A DNA stretch of 64,000 nt from JAGVSV01 sp040766135. GTDB taxonomy: Bacteria; Bacillota; Clostridia; Christensenellales; Aristaeellaceae. Position numbers and translations under genes: made by a program. The stretch covers positions 326,477-390,476 of the forward strand of contig JAXGRA010000001.1 of NCBI GenBank assembly GCA_040766135.1, read 5' to 3'. This document shows positions 53,533 to 62,562 of this stretch, piece by piece; position 1 is the stretch's first letter; the number at the start of each line of letters is the position of its first letter. Below the pieces are notes generated by a model. The model was not told where the DNA came from. It saw only the letters and a list, made by a program, of their open reading frames with translations, and ran no database searches.

Positions 53533-54528
53533 ATGAAGACTGCTTTTATCTGCAACAACCAGGACAACGTGAATCGCGTCTATGGCGCGGGGCGCAAGGA
53601 ACGCATTGCGCAGATTTCGGACTTGGTGGAGGGGCTGATTACGGAGGATAATTTTGAACAGCGCAGCGATGAACTGAAGGATGTAGAAGCCATATTTTCC
53701 ACATGGGGTATGCCTTTTCTTTCCGAAGATAAGCTGGATTGCATGCCCAAACTGCGGGCGGTATTGTATGCAGCAGGTTCCGTCAAGAACTTTGCCGAAC
53801 CTTTGCTTAAAAGAGGCATTCAGGTGGTGAGTGCCTGGGCGGCCAATGCATACCCGGTGGCAGAATTTACGCTGTCTCAAATTCTTCTGTCCAATAAGGG
53901 ATATTTCAGGAATCTCCGCAACTACAAATCCAAAGAGACATATAAGTCCTGGGGTCATCCGGCCCCAAAGGGCAACTTTGGCGAAGCTGTCGCCATATTG
54001 GGTGCGGGGCAGGTGGGCAGGCTGGTGATGGACATGCTCAAGCCCCATACGCTGAAGGTGTTGGTGTATGACCCGTATTTATCTGGAGAAGCGGCGGAGT
54101 CTATGGGCGCAAAAAAAGTTTCCCTGGAGGAGGCGTTCGCCCAAGCCTATACTGTTTCCAACCATATGCCGGATTTGCCGGAAACCAAGCATATCATCAA
54201 TGGTAAGCTGTTGGCCTCCATGCGAGAGGGGGCAAGCTTTATCAACACGGGCCGGGGGGCCAGCGTAAAGGAAGATGAATTGATTGAAGTGTTCAAAGCG
54301 CGCCCTGACTTGACCGCGCTGCTGGATGTAACAATGCCTGAGCCGCCGGAAAATGACAGCGCACTCTATACGCTGCCCAATGTATTGTTGTCCAGCCATC
54401 TTGCGGGTGCCTTGGGCGATGAAGTCATCCGCATGTCTGATTGCGTGATTGAGGAATTTATGAGGCTCAAAGAAGGGCAGCCGTTGCGCTATGCCATTTC
54501 GCTGGAAAAGCTGAAGATCATGGCTTGA
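53533..54528 (+). CDS. D-isomer-specific 2-hydroxyacid dehydrogenase
   Basis: NAD(P)-dependent oxidoreductase, 331 residues. Cofactor motif ILGAGQVGRLVMDML at about 156-170; catalytic arginine in NTGRGASV, glutamate in MPEPPENDS, and histidine in LLSSHLAGALG. First gene of the operon with GGTGG ribosome site and its own promoter. Substrate is probably a sugar acid or 2-hydroxyacid. Confidence 0.92.
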   Translation: MKTAFICNNQDNVNRVYGAGRKERIAQISDLVEGLITEDNFEQRSDELKDVEAIFSTWGMPFLSEDKLDCMPKLRAVLYAAGSVKNFAEPLLKRGIQVVSAWAANAYPVAEFTLSQILLSNKGYFRNLRNYKSKETYKSWGHPAPKGNFGEAVAILGAGQVGRLVMDMLKPHTLKVLVYDPYLSGEAAESMGAKKVSLEEAFAQAYTVSNHMPDLPETKHIINGKLLASMREGASFINTGRGASVKEDELIEVFKARPDLTALLDVTMPEPPENDSALYTLPNVLLSSHLAGALGDEVIRMSDCVIEEFMRLKEGQPLRYAISLEKLKIMA

Positions 54529-54544
54529 TGGAGGAGAATAGTTC

Positions 54545-55738
54545 ATGCGTATACTTCCCGCGGAGGCAAAGCGAATAACACCTTGTGGAGAACACTGGTT
54601 TTTTGGATATTACGATATTCCGGCGTTTGACAGCGGTGAAAAACGTCACTTGGCTCTGCATGTTCCCTTTATGGATCGCCTTCCGGAGAAGGACGATTGT
54701 GCAAAGGTATTTACCATTGACCTGCATACGGGTCAACGGACACAGATTGGAGAAACCTTTGCATGGTGTTTCCAGCAGGGCTGCCTTGCCCAATGGGTGC
54801 CTGCACAGGCGGATACTGTGCTGTGGAATGTACGCCGCGAAGGTGGCTGCGGCTATGGTGCGGTGTTGAAAAATCTTGCAACCGGGGAAATGCATTTTCT
54901 TGATCGTCCGGCGGCTACGGTATCCCCCAATGGCGAATATGCCTTGAGTGTCAATTTCGATCGAATGTATGACTTCAGGCCGGGATATGGCTATGCAGGC
55001 CAACGAGATGTTTGGCATGATGTCAATCATCCCGAGGAAGATGGCATCTGGCTCACGGATTTAAAAACGGGAAAGAGCCGCCTGATTCTCTCCTTACAAT
55101 ATTTGTGGGAATTTACTAAATCATATTTTGGCCAGTTGGATCAGAAAGTATGTGTAAATCACATCAATTTCAACACCTCGGGTTCCCGTTTTGTGTTTTT
55201 GCTTCGCAACTTTGATAGCAAAAACTGGAAAACAGCCACGCTTACAGCTAATTTCGATGGCAGTGATTTATTCCTTCTTTCGGGCTATGGGTATGCCAGC
55301 CACTATTACTGGGTGGATGAAAATATTCTCAGCATTCATTCCGATGGCAAAGAGTTGGGGAATTTAGGCAATCAGCTGTACGAACTGAAAGACCTGACCC
55401 ATGAGGGCAGGGCGCTGGATGTTGAATTCTTCAAAACAGATGGTCATGTAAGCTATTCTCCAGACAGAGAGTGGGTTTTATATGACAGCTATCCTAAGGC
55501 GGATGGCTGCAGGGAATTGTATCTGTATGATTTGTTGACGAAACGCGGAGGCTTGTTGGGACGGTTCAAAACCATGCCTCATCCCACTGTGGAAATCCGG
55601 TGCGATCTGCATCCTGTATGGGCGCATTCCGGCCAACAGATTTCCTTTGATTCGGTACACGAAGGTTTCCGTGGAATCTATACGATGAACCTTGAAAAAG
55701 CCAAGCAGGTATTGCGTGAAAGTGACAATGAAGTTTGA
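54545..55738 (+). CDS. Beta-propeller protein resembling oligogalacturonate lyase
   Basis: About 397 residues of repeated blade-like segments with tryptophan-aspartate and GYG motifs (SGYGYASHYYWVDEN; HVSYSPDREWVLYDSYP). Length and the motif HPVWAHSGQQISFDS recall oligogalacturonate lyase-type propellers, which cleave unsaturated digalacturonate. No signal peptide, so cytoplasmic. It lies 16 nt after the dehydrogenase. Family assignment is moderate; catalytic activity is inferred only by fold and neighbours. Confidence 0.65.
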   Translation: MRILPAEAKRITPCGEHWFFGYYDIPAFDSGEKRHLALHVPFMDRLPEKDDCAKVFTIDLHTGQRTQIGETFAWCFQQGCLAQWVPAQADTVLWNVRREGGCGYGAVLKNLATGEMHFLDRPAATVSPNGEYALSVNFDRMYDFRPGYGYAGQRDVWHDVNHPEEDGIWLTDLKTGKSRLILSLQYLWEFTKSYFGQLDQKVCVNHINFNTSGSRFVFLLRNFDSKNWKTATLTANFDGSDLFLLSGYGYASHYYWVDENILSIHSDGKELGNLGNQLYELKDLTHEGRALDVEFFKTDGHVSYSPDREWVLYDSYPKADGCRELYLYDLLTKRGGLLGRFKTMPHPTVEIRCDLHPVWAHSGQQISFDSVHEGFRGIYTMNLEKAKQVLRESDNEV

Positions 55739-55777
55739 TATGTATGAGGTGCTCACCGTATAAGAATGGAGGTTAAT

Positions 55778-56506
55778 ATGAACAATATGTTTGATCTTTC
55801 AGGAAAATGGGCGCTGGTTACCGGCGGCCGTGGGTTGGCGGTTGGCATAGCCGATGGACTGGTTGCGGCGGGCGCTCAGGTTGTGGTGCTCAGCCGTACA
55901 AAGCCCGAAGCATGCAAATATCCCTTTGTTCAAGCGGACTTAGCAGACCGCGCGTCTCTGCAAAAGGGCTTTGAGGCGGTGCTGGCCTTGACAGGGGGAA
56001 AGCTTGATGTGCTGGTAAATTGCGCAGGCATACAGCGGCGACATGAATGCGAAACGTTCCCGATGAAGGATTGGGATGCGGTGCTGGAGGTCAATCTGAC
56101 CGCGTGCTTTGAATTGTGCCAATTGGCGGGCAATGTGATGCTGAAGCAGGGGAAAGGAAAGATCATAAACATTGTGTCTATGATTAGTTTTTTCGGTGGC
56201 CTTCGTATTCCTGCGTATGCAGCCAGCAAAGGCGGTGTTATGCAGCTAACCAAAGCGTTTGCGGTGGCTTGGGCGCAAAAGGGCATTCAGGTCAATGCGC
56301 TGGCTCCGGGATACATGGCGACGAATATGAACGAAGCCTTGATGGCGGATGAAGCTCGCAGCGCATCTATCCTCAGCCGCATTCCCGCTGGAAGATGGGG
56401 CACCCCTGAGGACATGGCGGGCCCCTGTGTCTTTTTGGCATCCGATGCGTCGGATTATGTCAACGGTGCCATCATTCCAGTGGATGGCGGATATCTGGTG
56501 TGCTAA
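55778..56506 (+). CDS. SDR-family oxidoreductase (KduD/gluconate dehydrogenase-like)
   Basis: Short-chain dehydrogenase of 242 residues. Coenzyme motif TGGRGLAVGIA deviates from the usual TGxxxGxG; NCAGIQRR, the catalytic YAASKGG at about 144-151, and GTPEDMAGP follow. Such enzymes convert 5-keto-sugar acids and fit with the propeller protein. The ATG at 55778 has GGAGG upstream; an earlier frame start would place that site inside the gene. Confidence 0.87.
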   Translation: MNNMFDLSGKWALVTGGRGLAVGIADGLVAAGAQVVVLSRTKPEACKYPFVQADLADRASLQKGFEAVLALTGGKLDVLVNCAGIQRRHECETFPMKDWDAVLEVNLTACFELCQLAGNVMLKQGKGKIINIVSMISFFGGLRIPAYAASKGGVMQLTKAFAVAWAQKGIQVNALAPGYMATNMNEALMADEARSASILSRIPAGRWGTPEDMAGPCVFLASDASDYVNGAIIPVDGGYLVC

Positions 56507-56535
56507 CTGATATACATATAAGAAAGGAAAATGAT

Positions 56536-57630
56536 ATGCCTACGTACATGCGTATACCCTATGAGATTACACAGCGGTTTTGTCAGAATGTTTTTAATTC
56601 CCATGGCTTCTCCCCCGAAGAAAGTGCCAAAATTACGGATGTCCTGCTGGCAGCGGATTTGGGCGGCATTGAATCCCATGGCATCCAGCGCCTGGTGCGA
56701 TATGATGCGGAAATCCGTGCCGGGTTTGTCGATGTGCATGCCCAGCCGGAAACTGTTTTTGAAACGCCTGTTTCTGCAGTGATTGACGCCAAAGATGCTA
56801 TGGGGCAGCTGATATCCTATGAGGCAATGGAGGCTGCCATCAGGAAGGCGCAAACATCTGGCATCGGCATGATTGCAGTGCGCAACTCCAACCACTACGG
56901 GATAGCCGGTTATTACACCCAAATGGCTTCCAAGCAGGACCTTGTGGGGATTTGCATGACCAATACCGAAGCCATCATGGTGCCGACCTTTGGGCGTCAG
57001 GCCATGTTGGGAACCAATCCCATTGCCTTTTCAATGCCTGCCGATCCGACAGATTATCTGTTTGACGCGGCCACGACTGTCATCCCCAGGGGCAAGCTGG
57101 AGGTGTATAAAAAACGCGGAACACCCGTCCCCAAAGGCTGGGTATTGGATGAAAACGGCCTGGACAGCACCGATGCGGCGCGGGTGCTGGACAATATCAT
57201 CGCCAAGCGCGGCGGTGGCATTTTGCCGCTGGGTGGTTCCGGCGAGGAAAACTCCGGCTACAAGGGATATGGATTCGGCATGCTTTGTGAAATCTGCACG
57301 GCCGTTTTTGCACAGGGGGCAACGTCCGACCTGATTTACAAAAAAAAGGGCAAGGCAGAAATATGTCACTTCTTTGCAGCCTTTGATTACGGAATCTTTG
57401 GAGATAAGGCCGCCATTCGCAGCCAATTCTCACAATATCTGCAAAAAGTGCGGGATACAAATAAGGCCCAGGGACAGGAGCGCATATACATTCATGGCGA
57501 AAAAGAGCTGGAAGCCAGGGACGATCGTTTGAAGAATGGCCTTTTGGTGAACGAAAAGACGTTAGAGGAAATGCGAAGCATCGCTGCGCGGCAGGGTGTG
57601 GATGCTTCAGAGCTTGATGCAATTGCGTAA
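56536..57630 (+). CDS. Ldh-family (malate/L-lactate/ureidoglycolate-type) oxidoreductase
   Basis: NAD(P)-dependent enzyme of 364 residues. SHGIQRLVRY, SNHYGIAGYY and NPIAFSMPAD mark the MDH/LDH2-type family, which also contains 2,3-diketogulonate reductases. AAAGGAAAA precedes the ATG at 56536. The IS30 element begins 6 nt after its stop codon, which it leaves intact; the 15-bp flanking repeat covers that stop. Confidence 0.9.
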   Translation: MPTYMRIPYEITQRFCQNVFNSHGFSPEESAKITDVLLAADLGGIESHGIQRLVRYDAEIRAGFVDVHAQPETVFETPVSAVIDAKDAMGQLISYEAMEAAIRKAQTSGIGMIAVRNSNHYGIAGYYTQMASKQDLVGICMTNTEAIMVPTFGRQAMLGTNPIAFSMPADPTDYLFDAATTVIPRGKLEVYKKRGTPVPKGWVLDENGLDSTDAARVLDNIIAKRGGGILPLGGSGEENSGYKGYGFGMLCEICTAVFAQGATSDLIYKKKGKAEICHFFAAFDYGIFGDKAAIRSQFSQYLQKVRDTNKAQGQERIYIHGEKELEARDDRLKNGLLVNEKTLEEMRSIAARQGVDASELDAIA

Positions 57631-57636
57631 CCAGGA
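57622..57636. repeat. Left copy of 15-bp target-site repeat
   Basis: ATTGCGTAACCAGGA; includes the stop codon (57628-57630) of the upstream reductase. An exact copy lies at 58874-58888. Bases outside the repeats differ, so the length is 15. Confidence 0.85.
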
Positions 57637-58873
57637 CCCCAATTGCAACAATAAGTGAAACATACAGCCCTGTGGATGGTAGACCAGGCCGAGGCCTGGT
57701 CAGGCTGCCTCGGGCGAGCCCGAGGCGATTTTTGCGCTCTTGCCATTGAGGATGCGCCTGGGCAGATCGTTCAACCAGTCCTCGATGCGTTGGATGTCTG
57801 CGCTGGAGAGTTTGCTAATATCCGTACCCTTTGGAATAAAACGACGAATCAAACCAATGACATGTTCGACTGTCCCACGCTCCCAGGCGCTGTATGGATG
57901 ACAGTAGTAGGTACTTGTACGCTTTTTGCCTGTTAGGCAGGATCGTTCCAGTGAACGCCAGTCGCTAAACTCAGAGCCGTTATCCATGGTAATGGATTTG
58001 AAACGCTTCCGGAAGGCCTTTGCACCTGACTTTCTTTCCAAACAATCTAACGTGTTCACTACTGATTCAGCCGTTGCAGACCGAAGGATCCTGACGATCA
58101 CTTCACGATGCTTCCTTTCCGATAATACCAACAGGCAAATTTTACTCTTTCCCCGGCCAGAGAGCATACAATCCATTTCCCAGTGCCCTGCCTCCTCCCG
58201 GGTGTTGGCTGCCTGCGGGCGCTCCTCAATGCTTTTTCCATCTCCTTTGAATGCCCGGCGTAAATGGCGGTATTGGGGTTTGCCGGGGCGTCCGCGACGA
58301 GGGAGGTGGCAAAGCTCAACGCCTGGAATGTACCCGCGCTCAATATAACTGTACAGGGTGCGGGTGCTGACGGTGGTTTCATAAGGATTCCCATCCCTGT
58401 TCAAGCGCATGATGATGGCATCCGGTGATTGCTTGTGGACGAGGATTTGCTCACTGACATAGTTTGCGAATGCGTGATCCTGGCCTATCTTGATGTTCCT
58501 GCCCTTGGCTGTTCCTTTCTGGTCATAATCTCTTTGGGCAACATCCGCAGAGTATGAATAGTATGGAGCCAGCTCTTTTCCATACAGAGGCCCCACACGG
58601 CCTCTCTTCAGTTCTCTGCTGATGGTGGCCGGACTGGATTCAAGCAGACAAGCTATCTCACGGATGCTGTGCTTTTTATACGCCGGTAAAGACTCGTTCT
58701 TCCTCACCAACATCTCAAGTTTATGCCGGTCAATGTACGTAAGGTGTTCTCCTTTCCTGCGTTTCTTGGTATACTTCCACTGGCTCATGTTAATCCTCCT
58801 GATGTGTTTGTTGTGATTCCATCTTACAGGGTTTGCATGAGCTTTGTTGTTTCACTTCATTCTACAACTCGGG
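57637..58873 (+). mobile_element. Complete IS30-family insertion sequence
   Basis: About 1.24 kb with one minus-strand transposase gene. Terminal inverted repeats of 26 nt lie at 57637-57662 and 58848-58873; the inner 10 nt (AAGTGAAACA) match perfectly and the outer part is imperfect (CCCC versus CCCG). A 15-bp direct repeat, ATTGCGTAACCAGGA, flanks both ends (57622-57636 and 58874-58888), so the element looks recently inserted. It sits between the reductase gene and the sugar importer operon. Confidence 0.93.
57700..58788 (-). CDS. IS30-family transposase
   Basis: A 362-residue transposase. The N-terminal helix-turn-helix (SIREIACLLESSPATISRELKRG) and the integrase core with DDE residues: the aspartate in GHWEMDCML, the second in ITMDNGSEF, and the glutamate in ERGTVEHVIGLIRRF. 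GGAGG precedes the ATG. Frame is intact, so the element may be active. Confidence 0.96.
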   Translation of the reverse strand: MSQWKYTKKRRKGEHLTYIDRHKLEMLVRKNESLPAYKKHSIREIACLLESSPATISRELKRGRVGPLYGKELAPYYSYSADVAQRDYDQKGTAKGRNIKIGQDHAFANYVSEQILVHKQSPDAIIMRLNRDGNPYETTVSTRTLYSYIERGYIPGVELCHLPRRGRPGKPQYRHLRRAFKGDGKSIEERPQAANTREEAGHWEMDCMLSGRGKSKICLLVLSERKHREVIVRILRSATAESVVNTLDCLERKSGAKAFRKRFKSITMDNGSEFSDWRSLERSCLTGKKRTSTYYCHPYSAWERGTVEHVIGLIRRFIPKGTDISKLSSADIQRIEDWLNDLPRRILNGKSAKIASGSPEAA

Positions 58874-58888
58874 ATTGCGTAACCAGGA
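58874..58888. repeat. Right copy of 15-bp target-site repeat
   Basis: Exact copy of 57622-57636, immediately after the right inverted repeat. The promoter of the importer operon begins 11 nt further on. Confidence 0.85.
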
Positions 58889-58899
58889 ACAACCAATGT

Positions 58900-58929
58900 T
58901 TGACATAGGGAAGGGACGGGCGTTATAAT
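58900..58929 (+). promoter_or_regulatory. Strong promoter for the sugar importer operon
   Basis: TTGACA (58900-58905) and TATAAT (58924-58929), perfect consensus hexamers with an 18-nt spacer, outside the IS element. A leader of about 110 nt precedes the solute-binding protein ATG at 59046. Confidence 0.8.
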
Positions 58930-59045
58930 TTCAGATGTGTAAAAATTATCCCAAATTTTTATCTAACAACTGCATGGAAAATCAAATGCACGGGCAAGAC
59001 CGGCATTTGGAAATACAGGATGATTATTATAAAGGAGGAAAACTC

Positions 59046-60623
59046 ATGAAAAGACTGGCAACCTTAGTAATCGCATTGGCCATGCTGGCAAGCGTGGTGC
59101 CTGCATTCGGGCTGGAACTGCAGTCCGGTGCGGACATGTACCCCATTCAGACCGACAAAACTGTAACCTGGTATGCGGAAAGCAACCTTACGCCGCATGA
59201 AAAGTTCGTCAACTACAAGGAATCCCCGTTCCATACCGGCCTGTCGGAGATGACCGGCATCACGATAGATTGGATGTTCCCGCCGGCGGGCACGGCTGGC
59301 AACGTGTTCACCAACACCCTGCTGGCTGATCCTGGCAACCTGCCGGACATCATGTTCGGTGCATTCATGAATGATGCCGCATTATATCTGGAAGATGAGA
59401 TGATCTGGGATCTGACCCCCTACTTGGAGGAATATGCGCCGGCTTATTATGCGTTCCTTCAGTCCAACCCCGCCTATGACCGCGCGATGAAAACCGATGA
59501 TGGGCAATACTATGCCTTTGGTTTCTTCCGTGAAGCCGGTGGCTGGAATGACACCTACTTAGGGCCGGTTGTCCGTACGGACTGGATGGAAGAATGCGGC
59601 TTGGAAATCCCCAAGACGATCTCAGAGTTTGAAAACGTTATCCGCGTGTTTAACGAAAAGTATGGCGCGAAGTTCTCTTTTGCCAATAACCGCGTCAACA
59701 CCACCGGCCTGTCGGGGGCCTTTGGCGCGTTCGGCCAGGAAGCGGCGCAGTGGTTTGTCAAGGATGGCAAGGTAGGCCTGGCCCAGGCGCAGCCCGAGTG
59801 GCGCACCTATATCTCCTGGCTGAACAAGCTGTGGAATGAAGGCCTGTTGGATCAGGACGCCCTGGCGTTGGACGATACTTCCATCAAGGGCAAGATTCAC
59901 AATGATATGACCGGTATCTCCATCACCTCTATGGGCCAGTTGAACAACTGGAACAGGGAGCGCACCGCCGACGGCAAGGAGCCGGTCTGGGTGGGCATCC
60001 CGTATCCCACCGGCGATGACGGCACGCTGAGCATGGTGTTCGGCGGCCCTGGCATTGGCAACTATGTTTCCATGGTTACCAAGAGCGCCGATGAGGACAC
60101 CATGAAACTGGCACTGCAGTTGCTCAACTACGCCTACACCAAGGAAGGCTTCCTGTACTGGAACTTTGGCAAGGAAGGCGTTTCCTGGGAATACAATGCC
60201 GAGGGTGAGCCGCAGCTGACTGCATTGGTCACCGAGGACAAGGACACCGATCCGCTGGTCAAGTACGGCGGCGCAACATGGGGTTCAAGCTGCATCCAGG
60301 CTACCCGTCTGTTGTACATGAAGAATGCACAAGTGTCTATTGATGCAAACGATATCTGGTTCTACCCCAATGAGGCCGTATCATCCTATTGGAAATGGCC
60401 GGTGGGCGCAACTTTTTCGGTGGATGAATCCGACGAGCTAAAGATCGTGGGCACCAGCATTGGTACGTTTGTGGGTGAGAGCTTTGGCCGGTTCATTACC
60501 GGGGCCAAAGATATCAACAGCGATGCCGATTGGGACGAATACTTGAAGACGCTGGCGTCTTTCGACTTGGAGCGTGTTCTGGAAATCCGCCAGGCCTGCT
60601 ACGATAGGTACCTGGCCCGTTAA
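59046..60623 (+). CDS. Extracellular solute-binding protein (LplA type)
   Basis: Binding protein of a carbohydrate ABC importer, 525 residues. Signal peptide MKRLATLVIALAMLASVVPAFG; no lipobox cysteine near it, so export without lipid attachment is likely, unusual for a Gram-positive. The domain contains NLPDIMFGAFMNDA and FEKFGRFITGA-like C-terminal features typical of the long LplA group. AAAGGAGG precedes the ATG at 59046. A very stable hairpin follows before the permease genes. Confidence 0.9.
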   Translation: MKRLATLVIALAMLASVVPAFGLELQSGADMYPIQTDKTVTWYAESNLTPHEKFVNYKESPFHTGLSEMTGITIDWMFPPAGTAGNVFTNTLLADPGNLPDIMFGAFMNDAALYLEDEMIWDLTPYLEEYAPAYYAFLQSNPAYDRAMKTDDGQYYAFGFFREAGGWNDTYLGPVVRTDWMEECGLEIPKTISEFENVIRVFNEKYGAKFSFANNRVNTTGLSGAFGAFGQEAAQWFVKDGKVGLAQAQPEWRTYISWLNKLWNEGLLDQDALALDDTSIKGKIHNDMTGISITSMGQLNNWNRERTADGKEPVWVGIPYPTGDDGTLSMVFGGPGIGNYVSMVTKSADEDTMKLALQLLNYAYTKEGFLYWNFGKEGVSWEYNAEGEPQLTALVTEDKDTDPLVKYGGATWGSSCIQATRLLYMKNAQVSIDANDIWFYPNEAVSSYWKWPVGATFSVDESDELKIVGTSIGTFVGESFGRFITGAKDINSDADWDEYLKTLASFDLERVLEIRQACYDRYLAR

Positions 60624-60637
60624 TTATCCCCCCGATG

Positions 60638-60664
60638 GCCGCCGCGCGGTATCCGCGCGGCGGC
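60638..60664 (+). other. Perfect 12-bp GC hairpin between solute-binding and permease genes
   Basis: GCCGCCGCGCGG pairs with CCGCGCGGCGGC across a TAT loop. Only TCCTTT follows, so it probably attenuates or stabilises the 5' mRNA, keeping the binding protein more abundant than the permeases. Confidence 0.7.
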
Positions 60665-60689
60665 TCCTTTCCAGCAGGAGGTGCATTCC

Positions 60690-61631
60690 ATGACACAGCA
60701 TACCATAACCCGCAGGAAGCGGGGCCTTGGCGCCCGGCTGATCAGGGACTTCCAGATGAACAAGTGGAAGTACCTGATGATTTTGCCGGTGCTGGTATAC
60801 TTGGCACTCTTTGCATACAAGCCCATGTACGGCCTGCAAATTGCTTTCAAAAACTATCGCCCTACGCGGGGCATTGAAGGAAGCAAATGGGTAGGCTTCC
60901 TATGGTTTGAGAAGTTCTTTACCGATCCTTATTTCTGGCGCTTGCTGCGCAATACCTTTGTGCTCAGCGCGCTGGACGTTGTGTTTGGTTTCCCAGCACC
61001 CATTTTGCTGGCGTTGATGCTCAACGAACTGCGCAACGATAAATTCAGGCGCACCGTACAGACCATCACGTATATGCCGTACTTTATTTCGCTGGTTGTA
61101 TTGGCATCGCTGCTGAAAATATACAGCCAGGAAAACGGTGTATTCTCACAGATCATTGAACTGTTGGGTGGCACCCGGCAGAATTTGACCATCAGCCCCA
61201 GCGCGTTTCGGCCGATATATATTGGCTCCGGCGTGTGGCAGCACATCGGGTGGAACTCCATCATCTACCTGGCTGCGCTTGCAGGCATTGATCAGGAACA
61301 GTACGAAGCTGCCCGCATTGACGGGGCCAACCGCTTTCAGCAGTTGCTGCACATCACGCTGCCGGGCATCATGCCCACCATCATGATCCTGTTTGTGCTG
61401 CGCATGGGCAGAATCCTTAACGTAGGTTACGAAAAAGTGCTGCTGATGTACACACCCAGCACGTACGAAGTGGCGGACGTATTCTCAACCTATACCTATA
61501 GGATGGGCTTGGAAAATCAGCAATATTCACTGTCTACTGCGGTGGGCCTGTTCAACACCATGGTCAATATTGTATTCTTGGTGTTGACCAACTATTTCAG
61601 CAAAAAGACCACCGAGTCCAGTCTGTTCTAA
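60690..61631 (+). CDS. Carbohydrate ABC transporter permease (LplB type)
   Basis: Inner-membrane permease of 313 residues with six hydrophobic segments. The EAA-like loop is EAARIDGANRFQQLLHITLPGI. GSGVWQHIGWNSIIYLAALAG is typical of the LplB group. The ATG at 60690 has AGGAGGTG upstream. It pairs with the next permease; no ATPase gene is present, so a shared MsmX-type ATPase probably energises it. Confidence 0.93.
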   Translation: MTQHTITRRKRGLGARLIRDFQMNKWKYLMILPVLVYLALFAYKPMYGLQIAFKNYRPTRGIEGSKWVGFLWFEKFFTDPYFWRLLRNTFVLSALDVVFGFPAPILLALMLNELRNDKFRRTVQTITYMPYFISLVVLASLLKIYSQENGVFSQIIELLGGTRQNLTISPSAFRPIYIGSGVWQHIGWNSIIYLAALAGIDQEQYEAARIDGANRFQQLLHITLPGIMPTIMILFVLRMGRILNVGYEKVLLMYTPSTYEVADVFSTYTYRMGLENQQYSLSTAVGLFNTMVNIVFLVLTNYFSKKTTESSLF

Positions 61632-61646
61632 GGGGGTGCGCACATA

Positions 61647-62561
61647 ATGACAAAAGTAAAAAAGACACAGGAACGGGGCGCTGGATTCAAGCGGTCGATA
61701 GGGGATATTGTGTTTGATACCATCAACGTGATTTTCATGATCGCGCTGTGCATCATCACGATCTATCCGATGTACTATGTGCTGGTGGCTTCCTTTACCG
61801 ATAACTCTCATCTGGTGGCCAATCAGGGGTTCCTGTTCTGGCCGTTTGGTTTTACAACGGGTGCCTATGAGCTGGCCTTTTCGCATCCGCTGCTGCTCAG
61901 CGGCTATAGGAACATCCTGTTTGTGCTGGCTGTTTCGCTGCCTATCAATATCATGCTGACGCTGTTCTGTGGTTACTTCCTGGCGTCCAGGGATGTAATG
62001 CTTAAAAAGCCGGTGCTGTTTATCGTCATGTTTACCATGTTTTTTTCCGGCGGCATGATTCCAACATACTTGAATATTCGTGATTTGGGGTTGTACAACA
62101 GCCTGTGGGCGCTAATTCTGCCCGGTGCTATGAGCGTGTACAACAGCATCATCTGCCGCACGGCCATCGAGGCGGTGCCGGACAGCCTTCAGGAATCAGC
62201 TTACATTGACGGCGCCAACGATTTGGTGATTGTGTTCCGCATCGTGTTGCCGCTGATTATGCCCACCATTGCGGTGCTGCTGCTGTATTACGGCGTAGGC
62301 CACTGGAACAGTTGGTTCCCGGCGTCCATCTATCTGAAGGACAACGAAAAACTGCCCATTCAGAACGTGCTGCGCGCGGTGCTGATTGCCAACTCGCCTA
62401 TCCTGAATGCTTCTGCTGCCGAAAATGACCAAGTCAATCTGTTTGCTGAGTCCATCAAGTATTCGGCGATCGTAATAACCACCGTGCCGGTGCTGTGCAT
62501 CTATCCGTTCCTGCAGCGCTACTTTGTCAAGGGCGTTATGATCGGGGCGGTCAAGGGTTAA
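61647..62561 (+). CDS. Carbohydrate ABC transporter permease (LplC/YtcP type)
   Basis: Second permease, 304 residues, six hydrophobic segments. The EAA loop reads ESAYIDGANDLVIVFRIVLPL. MFFSGGMIPTYLNIRDLGLYNS is characteristic of the YtcP group. It lies 15 nt after the first permease and 1 nt before the Gfo/Idh/MocA gene. Confidence 0.93.
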   Translation: MTKVKKTQERGAGFKRSIGDIVFDTINVIFMIALCIITIYPMYYVLVASFTDNSHLVANQGFLFWPFGFTTGAYELAFSHPLLLSGYRNILFVLAVSLPINIMLTLFCGYFLASRDVMLKKPVLFIVMFTMFFSGGMIPTYLNIRDLGLYNSLWALILPGAMSVYNSIICRTAIEAVPDSLQESAYIDGANDLVIVFRIVLPLIMPTIAVLLLYYGVGHWNSWFPASIYLKDNEKLPIQNVLRAVLIANSPILNASAAENDQVNLFAESIKYSAIVITTVPVLCIYPFLQRYFVKGVMIGAVKG

Positions 62562-62562
62562 T

